Made by a program: the position numbers and the translations under genes. Under the pieces are notes generated by a model that was not told the origin of the DNA, ran no database searches, and worked only from the letters and a program-made list of their open reading frames with translations. DNA of 64,000 nucleotides from Bacillota bacterium (GTDB lineage Bacteria; Bacillota; Clostridia; Clostridiales; Clostridiaceae): positions 1 through 64,000 of the forward strand of contig JAEXLD010000001.1 in assembly GCA_023445445.1 (NCBI GenBank), in the 5' to 3' direction. Position 1 is the stretch's first letter, and every line of letters starts with the position of its first letter. Shown piece by piece: positions 53,013 through 62,024 of the stretch.

Positions 53013-54917
53013 ATGTTTTTTAAGACTACAGACCAACACGAAGCTTTTCGTGCAAAAATAAGAGAATTTGCAGAGGCTGAAATTAGACCTTATGCAGCTA
53101 TGTGGGACAAGGATAGTATTTTCCCTACAGAAGCTATTAAAAAATTAGGCGAAATGGGAGTTATGGGAACTCCATATCCAAAAGAATATGGTGGCTTAGG
53201 TGCTGATGTTATAAGCTATGCTATAGCTGTAGAAGAGCTTTCAAGAGTGGATGGTGGAGCTGGAGTTATTTTATCTGCCCACGTTTCTTTAGGAAGTTAT
53301 CCAATATTTGCATTTGGAACTGAAGAACAAAAACAAAAATATTTAGTACCTTTAGCAAAGGGTGAAAAAATAGGTGCTTTTGGATTAACAGAACCTAATG
53401 CAGGTAGTGATGCTGGTGGAACTGAAACAACAGCTGTTTTAGAAGGTGATTATTACATTCTAAATGGTGAAAAGATATTTATTACTAATGCTGATAAAGC
53501 AGATACATATGTTGTTTTTGCAGTAACTACTCCTGATATTGGAGTAAAAGGTATTAGTGCATTTATAGTTGAAAAAGGATGGGAAGGATTCACATTTGGA
53601 GATCATTATGACAAATTAGGTATTCGTTCATCTTCAACTGCACAACTACTTTTCAACAATGTTAAGGTTCCAAAGGAAAACTTACTAGGAAAAGAAGGAC
53701 AAGGATTTAAGATAGCTATGCAAACACTTGATGGTGGACGTATAGGTATAGCATCTCAAGCACTAGGAATAGCTCAAGGGGCATATGAAAATGCTTTAGA
53801 ATATGCAAAAGAAAGAATTCAATTTGGAAAACCTATAGCTGCACAACAAGGTATTTCATTTAAGTTAGCAGATATGGCAACTAAATTAAGAGCAGCAAGA
53901 TTATTAATATATAGTGCAGCAGATTTAAAAGAACATCATGAATCTTATTCAATGGAATCTGCAATGGCTAAAATGTATGCTTCAGACATATGCCTAGAAG
54001 TAGTAAATGATGCATTACAAATCTTTGGTGGATCAGGATACTTAAAGGGAATGGATGTTGAAAGAGCATATCGTGATGCTAAGATTTGTACAATTTATGA
54101 AGGAACTAATGAAATTCAAAGAGTGGTTATAGCTTCTCATATAATTGGAAAGATTGCAAAGGGTAATAAGAGCACTAAGAAGAAAGCTGACCCATTGACA
54201 GGCGCTCGTAAGAAGGTTATATTTAAGGAAGGTACAGCTAAAGAAAATGTAGAAAAACTTGTTGAGGCATTAAAGAGTGATGGATATGACTTTACTGTTG
54301 GTATTGACATAGATACTCCAATATCAAAAGCTGAACGTGTAGTAAGCGTAGGTAGAGGTATTGGGGAAGAGAAGAATATGGAATTAGCGAAAGCATTAGC
54401 TGTTCAAGTTGGAGCAGCTATAGGATCATCACGTCCTGTTGCTGAAACTTTGAAGTATTTACCTCTAAACCGTTACGTTGGAATGTCAGGACAAAAGTTT
54501 AATGGAAATCTTTATATAGCATGTGGTATATCAGGCGCTGGACAACATCTAAAAGGAATTAAGGACGCTACAACTATTGTTGCTATTAATAATAATCCTA
54601 ATGCACCAATATTTAAAAATGCAGATTATGGTATCGTTGGAGATATAATGGAAATAATGCCATTGTTAACAGAAGCATTAGATAACGGAGAACCTAAGAA
54701 GCCAGCTCCTCCTATGAAGAAGATGAAGAGAAGTGTTCCTAAGAAGGTTGAACCTACATGGAAGACTTATGTATGTACTGGTTGCGGATATGAATATGAC
54801 CCAGCTGTGGGTGATGAAGAAAATGAAGTATTACCAGAAACTCTATTTGAAGCCTTACCAGAAGAATGGATTTGCCCAGATTGTGGTGAAGAAAAATCTA
54901 ATTTCATAGAGGCATAA
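53013..54917 (+). CDS. Acyl-CoA dehydrogenase-EtfA-rubredoxin fusion protein
   Basis: A 634-residue fusion of three redox modules. Residues 1-385 are a full acyl-CoA dehydrogenase (GLTEPNAGSDAG, ALQIFGGSGYL, catalytic E363 in IYEGTNEIQR). About 400-560 is only the C-terminal FAD domain of EtfA (GMSGQKFNGNLYIACGISGAGQHLKG, NNNPNAPIF, ADYGIVGD). A Pro/Lys linker leads to a rubredoxin (C588-x-x-C591, C621-x-x-C624). No EtfB is present. ATG 53013 has AAAAGGAGG. With the flavodiiron gene 47 bases downstream it suggests electron flow from an acyl-CoA through FAD and rubredoxin to O2 (inferred). Confidence 0.93.
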   Translation: MFFKTTDQHEAFRAKIREFAEAEIRPYAAMWDKDSIFPTEAIKKLGEMGVMGTPYPKEYGGLGADVISYAIAVEELSRVDGGAGVILSAHVSLGSYPIFAFGTEEQKQKYLVPLAKGEKIGAFGLTEPNAGSDAGGTETTAVLEGDYYILNGEKIFITNADKADTYVVFAVTTPDIGVKGISAFIVEKGWEGFTFGDHYDKLGIRSSSTAQLLFNNVKVPKENLLGKEGQGFKIAMQTLDGGRIGIASQALGIAQGAYENALEYAKERIQFGKPIAAQQGISFKLADMATKLRAARLLIYSAADLKEHHESYSMESAMAKMYASDICLEVVNDALQIFGGSGYLKGMDVERAYRDAKICTIYEGTNEIQRVVIASHIIGKIAKGNKSTKKKADPLTGARKKVIFKEGTAKENVEKLVEALKSDGYDFTVGIDIDTPISKAERVVSVGRGIGEEKNMELAKALAVQVGAAIGSSRPVAETLKYLPLNRYVGMSGQKFNGNLYIACGISGAGQHLKGIKDATTIVAINNNPNAPIFKNADYGIVGDIMEIMPLLTEALDNGEPKKPAPPMKKMKRSVPKKVEPTWKTYVCTGCGYEYDPAVGDEENEVLPETLFEALPEEWICPDCGEEKSNFIEA

Positions 54918-54964
54918 TCTTTAGCAAAAGTTTAAATTTTCATAGTCAAAAGGAGGATTAATTT

Positions 54965-56167
54965 ATGTTTTGTGTTAGAAAAGTAACTGAAGACCTTTAT
55001 TGGGTAGGCGGTAATGATAAACGTCTTGCTCTATTTGAAAATATTCACCCAATTCCAAGAGGGGTTTCATACAACTCATATTTATTATTGGACAAGAAGA
55101 CAGTGTTATTTGATACTGTAGATTGGTCAATAGCTAGACAATTTTTAGAAAATGTTGAAGCTGTTTTAAAGGGTAGAAAATTAGATTATTTAGTAGTAAA
55201 TCATATGGAACCAGATCACGCAGCTTCACTAGAAGAAATAATTAGACGTTATCCAGATGTTAAAATTGTTGCTACAGAAAAGGCATTCTTATTAATGAGA
55301 CAATTTGGATTTGATGTTGATGGAAGAGAAATTGAAGTTAAAGATGGAGATTCAATGTCATTTGGTAAGCATGAAATTAAATTCTTTACTGCAGCAATGG
55401 TTCACTGGCCAGAAGTTATGGTTAGCTTTGATACTAAGAATGGTGTTCTATTCTCAGCTGATGCATTCGGAACATTTGGTGCTTTAGACGGTAAGCTGTT
55501 TAATGATGAAGTAAACTTTGAGCGTGATTGGATTGATGATGCTAGAAGATACTATACTAATATAGTTGGTAAGTATGGTCCACATGTACAAGCATTACTT
55601 AAAAAGGCAAGCACTCTTGATATTAAGATGATTTGCCCATTACATGGTCCAGTTTGGCGTTCAGATTTAGGATATTTTATAGATAAACATGATAAATGGA
55701 GTAAATACGAACCAGAAGAAAAGGCTGTAATGATAGTATATGCTTCAATGTATGGAAATACAGAATCAGCTGCTAATGCATTAGCAACTAAATTTGTTGA
55801 AAAAGGAATTACTAATGTAGTTATGTATGATGTATCAAATACTCATGTATCTACATTAATAGCTGAAACATTCAGAGTTAGTCATATTGTTTTAGCATCA
55901 GTAACATATAACTTAGGTATTTACCCATTAATGCATAACTACCTAATGGATATGAAGGCACTTAACTTACAAAATAGAACCTTCGCTTTAATAGAAAATG
56001 GTTCTTGGGCAACTCAATCAGGTAGATTAATGGGAGAATTCCTTGATGGAATGAAGAAGATGAATGTTTTAGAAGATAAACTTTCACTAGTTTCTTCTAT
56101 GAAGGAAGATAATGTTGTGGATATGGATGCACTTGTTGATAGTGTTATTGAGTCTATGAATAAATAA
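54965..56167 (+). CDS. Flavodiiron protein (FprA-type oxygen reductase)
   Basis: A 400-residue A-type flavodiiron protein that reduces O2 (or NO) with electrons from rubredoxin. The N-terminal metallo-beta-lactamase domain has the full diiron ligand set: H80-x-E82-x-D84-H85, H147, D166 and H227. The C-terminal flavodoxin domain (about 252-400) has the FMN loop ASMYGNTESA. AAAAGGAGG precedes the ATG. It shares an operon with the acyl-CoA dehydrogenase-EtfA-rubredoxin fusion, whose rubredoxin domain is the obvious donor. A strong terminator follows. Confidence 0.95.
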   Translation: MFCVRKVTEDLYWVGGNDKRLALFENIHPIPRGVSYNSYLLLDKKTVLFDTVDWSIARQFLENVEAVLKGRKLDYLVVNHMEPDHAASLEEIIRRYPDVKIVATEKAFLLMRQFGFDVDGREIEVKDGDSMSFGKHEIKFFTAAMVHWPEVMVSFDTKNGVLFSADAFGTFGALDGKLFNDEVNFERDWIDDARRYYTNIVGKYGPHVQALLKKASTLDIKMICPLHGPVWRSDLGYFIDKHDKWSKYEPEEKAVMIVYASMYGNTESAANALATKFVEKGITNVVMYDVSNTHVSTLIAETFRVSHIVLASVTYNLGIYPLMHNYLMDMKALNLQNRTFALIENGSWATQSGRLMGEFLDGMKKMNVLEDKLSLVSSMKEDNVVDMDALVDSVIESMNK

Positions 56168-56201
56168 TATAGCAAACTTTTAGTTATATATTATGTAAAA
56201 T

Positions 56202-56236
56202 AAAAAAATCTGTGATTTAATATCACAGATTTTTTT
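56202..56236 (+). terminator. Terminator of the flavodiiron operon
   Basis: A perfect 15-base stem (AAAAAAATCTGTGAT, 56202-56216, with 56222-56236), 5-base loop and a seven-T tail. Confidence 0.9.
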
Positions 56237-56295
56237 GCTTAATTTTATAAAAAAATAGTATAATTATGTATAATAAATGATTTGGGAGGAATAAA

Positions 56296-57312
56296 ATGCT
56301 TACAATAGGGTATATAGGAAATGGGAAAAGTACAAATAGATACCACTTACCATTTGTACTTCAAAGAAAAAATATAAAGGTAAAAACTATTTATCAGAGG
56401 AATCCTAAAAATGAGGCTTGGGATAGAATAGAGGGAGTAAATTATACTTCCAATTTAGATGAATTGTTAAAGGATGAAGAGATACAATTAGTGGTAGTTT
56501 GTACAAAACAGGATAGTCATTATAATTATGCAAAATTAGTTTTAGAAAATAACAAACATTGTTTAGTGGAAAAGCCTTTTATGGAAACTTATGATGAAGC
56601 AAAGGAGATTTTTGATTTAGCAAAGTCTAAAAATTTAATTGTTCAAGCTTATCAAAATAGAAGATTTGATAGTGATTTTTTAACAGTTCAAAAGGTTATT
56701 GAAGAAGGAAAGCTTGGAGATTTATTAGAAGTAGAAATGCATTTTGATTATTTTAGACCAGAAGTTCCAGAAGGGAATTCTAAATTTTCTCCTTATGAAT
56801 CATTTTTATATGGACATGGATGTCATACTTTAGATCAAGTAATAAGTTATTTTGGTAAACCAGATAATATTCACTATGATGTAAGACAATTACTTGGAAC
56901 AGGTAGAATGAATGATTATTTTGATTTAGATTTATATTATGGAACTACAAAAGTATCAGTTAAATCTAGTTATTTTAGAATAAAAGAAAGACCAAGCTTT
57001 GTGGTTTATGGTAAAAAGGGCTGTTTTGTAAAGAAAAGTAAGGATAGGCAAGAAGAACATTTAAAGATGTTTTATATGCCAAAAAATGAAGACTTTGGTA
57101 AGGATACAATAGAACAATATGGGGTATTAACATATATTGACCAGGAAGGAACTATCCACGAAGAAAAGGTTAAGTCTGTAGATGGTGATTACGGAAGGGT
57201 ATACGATGATTTATATGAAGTAATTATCAATAATAAAGAAAAGACTATTAAAGATTACGAGACTTTATTACAATTAGAAATATTAGAAGAAGGTATAAAG
57301 AACTTAAAATAA
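56296..57312 (+). CDS. Gfo/Idh/MocA family oxidoreductase
   Basis: A 338-residue NAD(P)-dependent dehydrogenase. The Rossmann fold opens with IGYIGNGKSTNRYHLPF (residues 3-19), and the catalytic-loop Lys sits in LVEKPF (about 94-99). The C-terminal alpha/beta domain includes YGHGCHTLDQVISYFG (about 174-189). Close relatives act on sugars or cyclitols, but no substrate is evident. GGGAGG precedes the ATG. The short-chain dehydrogenase gene starts 19 bases later, so the pair probably works in one pathway. Confidence 0.88.
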   Translation: MLTIGYIGNGKSTNRYHLPFVLQRKNIKVKTIYQRNPKNEAWDRIEGVNYTSNLDELLKDEEIQLVVVCTKQDSHYNYAKLVLENNKHCLVEKPFMETYDEAKEIFDLAKSKNLIVQAYQNRRFDSDFLTVQKVIEEGKLGDLLEVEMHFDYFRPEVPEGNSKFSPYESFLYGHGCHTLDQVISYFGKPDNIHYDVRQLLGTGRMNDYFDLDLYYGTTKVSVKSSYFRIKERPSFVVYGKKGCFVKKSKDRQEEHLKMFYMPKNEDFGKDTIEQYGVLTYIDQEGTIHEEKVKSVDGDYGRVYDDLYEVIINNKEKTIKDYETLLQLEILEEGIKNLK

Positions 57313-57331
57313 TATTTAAGGAGATATTAAT

Positions 57332-58042
57332 ATGAGAGTAGCATTAATAACTGGAGGAGCTAGAGGAATAGGTTATCACTTGGCTGAAGGATTTGCTAGA
57401 AGTGGATTTAAAGTAGTAGTGATGGATATTTTAGATGGAAAATATGAGAATGATAATATAGATTTCTACAAGGCAGATTTAAAAAATGAAGATGAGATAA
57501 AAAATGTATTTACTAAGGTTATTGATAAATATGGCTATATAAATGTATTAATTAATAATGCTGCAATTAGTCATTATGAAAAGTATATAGAAGATGTACA
57601 GTTAGAAGACTTTAATAATGTAATTAATACTAATTTAAGAGGAAGCTTTATTTGCTGTAGAGAATTTATAAGAGCAAATGAAGGCCAAAATTATGGAAGA
57701 ATAATAAATATTGCATCTACTAGATATAATCAAAATGAAGCCAATTGGGAGCTTTATGGTGCTTCTAAGGGAGGAATTATATCTTTAACAAATAGCTTAG
57801 TAGTATCATTACATAATACTCCAATAACAGTTAATGCTATAAGCCCTGGATGGATACAAGTTGATAATTATGAAGATTTAAGAAATATTGACCATATTCA
57901 ACATCCATCTGGTAGGGTAGGTAAGCCAAAGGATATATTAAAAGCTTGTCTATATCTATGTGATGAAGATAATGATTTTATAAATGGAGCTAATTTAGTA
58001 ATAGATGGTGGAATGACAAAAAAGATGATTTATGAAGAGTAG
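57332..58042 (+). CDS. Short-chain dehydrogenase/reductase
   Basis: A 236-residue classical SDR: cofactor motif ITGGARGIG (residues 6-14), NNAAISH (about 82-88) and catalytic Ser near residue 131 (IAST) with YGASK (about 145-149). The Asp after the second strand (VVMDIL) suggests NAD(H) preference. AAGGAGAT precedes the ATG. It ends the two-gene operon with the Gfo/Idh enzyme. Substrate unknown; reduction of a keto-sugar or polyol oxidation is possible. Confidence 0.9.
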   Translation: MRVALITGGARGIGYHLAEGFARSGFKVVVMDILDGKYENDNIDFYKADLKNEDEIKNVFTKVIDKYGYINVLINNAAISHYEKYIEDVQLEDFNNVINTNLRGSFICCREFIRANEGQNYGRIINIASTRYNQNEANWELYGASKGGIISLTNSLVVSLHNTPITVNAISPGWIQVDNYEDLRNIDHIQHPSGRVGKPKDILKACLYLCDEDNDFINGANLVIDGGMTKKMIYEE

Positions 58043-58045
58043 AAA

Positions 58046-58066
58046 AGAGGCTGTTAAACAGCCTCT
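58046..58066. terminator. Terminator after the SDR gene
   Basis: AGAGGCTGT (58046-58054) pairs with ACAGCCTCT (58058-58066) around a TAA loop; there is no long T run. It lies between convergent genes. Confidence 0.7.
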
Positions 58067-58103
58067 AATTAAAAATTTAGAATTATTGAATTAAATTAAG
58101 GTA

Positions 58104-58568
58104 TTATAGTATTTCTAATATTTCTACAGTATATTTATCTTCTGGAGCAATTACCTCAACTACATCCCCTACAGTTTTACCTTTAAGTGCTAATCCAAGA
58201 TCTGATTCAATACTAATACACATATTTTCAGGATCAGAGTCCATAACAGTAACTAGTGTTACCACATCATCAAAATCATCCTCTATAAATTTAATTCTTG
58301 CTTTACTATTAATTCCTAATATAGACTTATCTATTTTATCATCTTCTATAACAGTAGCTGTAGAAATCATATTTAATAAATATTGTATTCTATTATCATT
58401 TTCTCTGTAGTTAGCACAAGCTTCTTTATATTCTGCATTTTCAGATCTATCACCATGTGCTGCCGCTATGGCTTTTTCTTTAGCTATTTCAGCTCTTTTT
58501 ACAGTCATTCTATATTCTAATTCTTCTCTTAATTTTTTTATGTTCTCTTGAGTTAGAGTGTTGTTCAT
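58104..58568 (-). CDS. greA: Transcription elongation factor GreA family
   Basis: A 154-residue Gre factor that helps backtracked RNA polymerase cleave its transcript. The N-terminal coiled coil (about 8-72) carries the acidic tip segment AHGDRSENAEYKEA (about 37-50), and the C-terminal FKBP-like domain (about 78-154) ends the protein. ATG 58568 is preferred because GAGG lies 11 bases before it; a GTG at 58580 overlaps that ribosome site. Monocistronic. A second greA elsewhere would not be surprising. Confidence 0.87.
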   Translation of the reverse strand: MNNTLTQENIKKLREELEYRMTVKRAEIAKEKAIAAAHGDRSENAEYKEACANYRENDNRIQYLLNMISTATVIEDDKIDKSILGINSKARIKFIEDDFDDVVTLVTVMDSDPENMCISIESDLGLALKGKTVGDVVEVIAPEDKYTVEILEIL

Positions 58569-58648
58569 GAAATCATTCACCTCTTAAAAATATCATAATA
58601 ATATTATATAACATAAACAAATAAATTTAAAATTTTTTAATTAATAAT

Positions 58649-59032
58649 TTATATAGTTATTTCGATTTGATTTCCTTCTATCCCTAGAATACAACTTTCG
58701 TAATATCCATCTCCTGTGGTTCTTGGACCACTAATAACTTCATATCCATCCCTTTTTAATAGTTTAGTTAAGCTATCTACCTTTTCTTTACTACCTACAC
58801 TAAAAGCAAGATGTATAAAACCAGTTCTTGTTAAATCTTTATTTATATCAACCATATTAGGTTTAGTCATAATTTCTAATCTACTATTATCTTCAAAAGT
58901 TAAAAAATAAGATTTAAAATCAGTTTTTTTATTGTGGTAAATTTCATTATGCTTTGCATTAAAGTATTTAACAAAAAAATCCTTAGCCTTTTCCAAATCA
59001 TTTACGTACATTGCTATATGATCTATTTTCAT
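58649..59032 (-). CDS. VOC/glyoxalase-like protein
   Basis: A 127-residue vicinal-oxygen-chelate fold protein: two beta-alpha-beta-beta-beta modules, opening with IDHIAMYVNDLEKAKDFF and ending with ILGIEGNQIEITI. Metal-binding candidates are H5, E53 and H74 (GFIHLAFSV) with E124. Close to the YaeR/SMU1112c type of unknown substrate. AGGAG precedes the ATG. Single gene, about 70 bases upstream of greA on the same strand, perhaps co-transcribed with it. Confidence 0.85.
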   Translation of the reverse strand: MKIDHIAMYVNDLEKAKDFFVKYFNAKHNEIYHNKKTDFKSYFLTFEDNSRLEIMTKPNMVDINKDLTRTGFIHLAFSVGSKEKVDSLTKLLKRDGYEVISGPRTTGDGYYESCILGIEGNQIEITI

Positions 59033-59215
59033 AATAGTAATTCTCCTAAATATAAAATATTTTTTTTCTTTGTCATTTTATTATACATGACTTAACAATA
59101 TTATTCTAATAAAAGCATAAGTTACATAAAATATTACACAACAATTAGATTTTTGGTTAAAATAAGATTATATTAATATAAAATATAAAAATATATAAGT
59201 TTTTGGGAGGGTATA

Positions 59216-59758
59216 ATGAAAAAATTACTAGTGGTTATCGATTATCAAAAGGATTTCGTTGATGGTGCTTTAGGTTTTGAAAAGGCTATTACATTAGAAG
59301 AAGGTATATATAATAAAATAAACAAATATTTACAAGAAGGAAACAAAGTTTTATTTACTTACGATACCCATCAGGAAAATTATTTAGATACAAGAGAAGG
59401 TAAAAATTTGCCTGTAGTTCATTGTATTAAAGGTACAAAGGGACATAAATTGTTTGGAAAACTAAATGAATTTGAAGATAATGAAAATATTATAAGATAT
59501 GAAAAGTATGGGTTTGGATTAGCTCCTAAAGATATAGTTAAAATATCAATGGAAATAGGAGAGGATATAAAGGAAATTGAAATAGTAGGTGTTGTAACTA
59601 ATATTTGTGTAATAAGTAATTTTGTAATGCTTCAATCGCAATATAGAAATGCTGATATAATTGTTGATGCAAGCCTTTGTGCAAGTTTTGATGAAAGCTT
59701 ACATTCTAAGACTTTAGATATAATAGAAGGATTACAAGGTAAAGTTACAAATAGATAA
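59216..59758 (+). CDS. Nicotinamidase-like cysteine hydrolase
   Basis: A 180-residue isochorismatase-fold enzyme. The triad D9 (VIDYQKDF), K97 (RYEKYGFG) and C131 (TNICVIS) and metal ligands D50, H52 and H69 (TYDTHQENY, VHC) match PncA, so it most likely turns nicotinamide into nicotinate for NAD recycling. Shorter than E. coli PncA but normal for firmicutes. GGGAGG precedes the ATG. It ends at a strong terminator and is not adjacent to nadE. Confidence 0.85.
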   Translation: MKKLLVVIDYQKDFVDGALGFEKAITLEEGIYNKINKYLQEGNKVLFTYDTHQENYLDTREGKNLPVVHCIKGTKGHKLFGKLNEFEDNENIIRYEKYGFGLAPKDIVKISMEIGEDIKEIEIVGVVTNICVISNFVMLQSQYRNADIIVDASLCASFDESLHSKTLDIIEGLQGKVTNR

Positions 59759-59795
59759 AATATTGCTGGATGATTTAAGGCATCCAGCAATATTT
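59758..59795. terminator. Bidirectional terminator overlapping the AraC gene end
   Basis: A perfect 15-base inverted repeat (59758-59772 with 59781-59795), loop of eight bases and a T run. The convergent AraC gene ends in its loop, so the last four codons of that gene are encoded by the right stem. Confidence 0.9.
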
Positions 59796-60671
59796 TTTTC
59801 TATAATTTTTAGGAGATATTCCCTTAATTTTCTTAAAGCTATTAGAAAAATAAGAATAATCATGAAAACCAACAGTTTCCATAATTTCTATAAGAGGGAT
59901 TTTAGTATCTCTTAATAAGGCAGAGGCCATTTCTATACGACTTTTATTTAAAAATTCAATTATAGTTTCTCCTGTGTACTCAGCAAAATTTTTAGATAAA
60001 TCATTTCTATTTATATTAAATTCTTTAGTTAAATTAGATATAGTTATCTTTTTCTGCATATTACTTTTTAAATAAGTAATAACCTTTATAATTTCATCAT
60101 CTTTTTCTTTTCTTTGTTTTTCTAAAAGTAAAGACTTTTCCTCTGCCATTGTACAAGCTAATGATAATAATTCAATAAGATAAGTTCTACTTCTACAAGC
60201 CCAGAAATCATTATCTTGCAAAATAATTTGTTGTGAGAAAACTTTAAAAAGCTCTTTAATTGTATTTGCTAAATCTATATTATGAAAAAGGATTCCATAA
60301 GAAGAATTAATTCGCTTAATAAAGGGTTGTAAATAGAAGCAGTCTTGTTTTTCAGTAAGGCTAAGCGTATCTACGGAGTCTCGTATATTATTAAAATTTA
60401 AAGAGGAATTAATTATCCTAGGATGAAAAAGAATAGCTTGAACATAGTAATCATCAGGTATATATAAATTTTCAAATTCATTTACACATATTAATACATC
60501 TGAATCAAAAGAAAATTTATTTTTATTAAGTGTAAAATATCCGCTGTTTCCTTCTATGAAAACTAAAGAAAATCTATAATCTTCTAAATTAGAATTATTA
60601 AATCCATAGTCATTGTAATAACCCATATCAAGGGAAAAGTATCCATTATGCTCATTAATACAAATATCCAT
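59775..60671 (-). CDS. AraC-family transcriptional regulator
   Basis: A 298-residue regulator with an N-terminal AraC-binding cupin-like domain (about 1-160) and a C-terminal double HTH (about 195-293, TISNLTKEFNINRNDLSKNFAEYTG and GFHDYSYFSNSFKKIKGISPKNYRKKY). The extra CWMP tail is encoded by the shared terminator stem. It lies beside, and divergent from, the lipoprotein esterase gene at 60824, which may be a target. Its ligand is unknown; a sugar is usual for the family. Confidence 0.88.
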   Translation of the reverse strand: MDICINEHNGYFSLDMGYYNDYGFNNSNLEDYRFSLVFIEGNSGYFTLNKNKFSFDSDVLICVNEFENLYIPDDYYVQAILFHPRIINSSLNFNNIRDSVDTLSLTEKQDCFYLQPFIKRINSSYGILFHNIDLANTIKELFKVFSQQIILQDNDFWACRSRTYLIELLSLACTMAEEKSLLLEKQRKEKDDEIIKVITYLKSNMQKKITISNLTKEFNINRNDLSKNFAEYTGETIIEFLNKSRIEMASALLRDTKIPLIEIMETVGFHDYSYFSNSFKKIKGISPKNYRKKYCWMP

Positions 60672-60823
60672 ACAAAGTCTCCCATTTATTGAAATATTTT
60701 AAATTATAAAATTTATTTTATACTGAAATTGATAATTAGACAACTTTTTATGATTATTTTTCAATTTATTTTTTTACAAATTTTATATAATTAAAAATAA
60801 AATAGAGAAATGGAGGAAGAGGT

Positions 60824-61699
60824 ATGAATAAAAAGTTTATTAAAGCTATAGCAATTATAAGTGGATTATTATTTTTAAATGGATGTGTAGTAAATAAAAA
60901 TATTACAAAGGAGGAGAAGATTGAAGAAAGAACTGATAAGGAAAAAGGACAGATTAAAGTTATAGAAGATTTTTATAGTCCAGAATTAGATACGAAAAAT
61001 ACAGTGAGGATATACTTACCACCTGATTATGAGAAAGGGGATAAAAGGTATCCCGTAATTTATATGTTGGATGGTCAGAATTTGTTTGATTCTTCTACAG
61101 CCACTTATAGAAAAGCATGGCTTATAGGTGATAGACTTGATGATTTATATTATAAAAAAAGGACAAAAGGTATTATTGTTGTAGGTGTTGATTCTTTAGA
61201 AAGTAGGCGTACAAACGAATATAATCTTTATTTAAAATCTCCTAATGGAGATAAAGGTAAAGCCAATGAGTTAAGTGATTTTTATGCTAATACTTTAAAG
61301 TCTTATATTGATAAAAATTATAGAACCTTAGAGGACAGGGAACATACTGCTATTATTGGAGCATCCTTTGGGGCTATAGCCTCTATTTGTTCAAGTATTA
61401 ATTACCCTAAGGTCTATGGTTATACTGGAATGTTCTCATATTGTGATAATCAGAATCCTGAGAGAATGAGGGAGTATTTAAAAAATAATTTCACAAAAAA
61501 TATATTAACTGATAATAGAGTTTATTTTTATTCGGGAGAAAATGACTTTGCTAATGAATCTACTAAAGTAGCATATGAAATAGCTAAGGAAAATGGAGTT
61601 GAGAATATATTATATGTAACTGATGAAGGCGACCATGATGAACTGTCTTGGGGATCAATGTTTGAAAATTGCTTAGAGTTTTTTAAGTGGTTAGAGTAA
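60824..61699 (+). CDS. Lipoprotein alpha/beta-hydrolase (esterase D/CE1-like)
   Basis: A 291-residue exported esterase. The signal peptide has lipobox FLNGC with Cys21. The esterase domain (PF00756-like, about 45-291) has YPVIYMLDGQNLFD (about 72-85), nucleophile Ser in GASFG (about 182-186), Asp in the GENDF segment, and His in EGDHDELSW near residue 274. Relatives are feruloyl or acetyl esterases and siderophore esterases, so substrate is open. GGAGG precedes the ATG. Single gene, ended by a hairpin. Confidence 0.85.
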   Translation: MNKKFIKAIAIISGLLFLNGCVVNKNITKEEKIEERTDKEKGQIKVIEDFYSPELDTKNTVRIYLPPDYEKGDKRYPVIYMLDGQNLFDSSTATYRKAWLIGDRLDDLYYKKRTKGIIVVGVDSLESRRTNEYNLYLKSPNGDKGKANELSDFYANTLKSYIDKNYRTLEDREHTAIIGASFGAIASICSSINYPKVYGYTGMFSYCDNQNPERMREYLKNNFTKNILTDNRVYFYSGENDFANESTKVAYEIAKENGVENILYVTDEGDHDELSWGSMFENCLEFFKWLE

Positions 61700-61732
61700 A
61701 TTAAAATAGTATAGATATTAGAATTTATATAT

Positions 61733-61770
61733 AAGGGGCTCAATTATTAAATAATTGAACTCCTTTTATA
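61733..61770 (+). terminator. Terminator of the esterase gene
   Basis: An imperfect stem of about 16 bases (AAGGGGCTCAATTATT, 61733-61748, with the complementary segment to about 61765) ends in TTTTATAAT. The rest of the gap to trkA (61771-62024) is A+T-rich and shows nothing else. Confidence 0.7.
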
Positions 61771-62024
61771 ATATATAATTTTAAAATTATGGTATTTAGG
61801 GGATTATGCTGTGAAAAAAATTAAGAATTCAAGCAAAAGGAAATATAAATAGCTTATTTATAATAATTAATCTATAATATAATGGATACTTTAGTAAAGA
61901 GAGTATAATATTAATTTAGTAAGAATGTACTAAGAATAATTTAATTACTTTAAATAATATTGTTTGTAATGTATAATTGAAGTGTTGTACATATGAGTAA
62001 TATAAGATAACAAGGAGAAGAAAA

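Noticed and set aside
61771..62024. c-di-AMP-type riboswitch before the Trk genes
   Set aside because: Expected by analogy with other potassium transporters, but no conserved core was seen in this A+T-rich gap.
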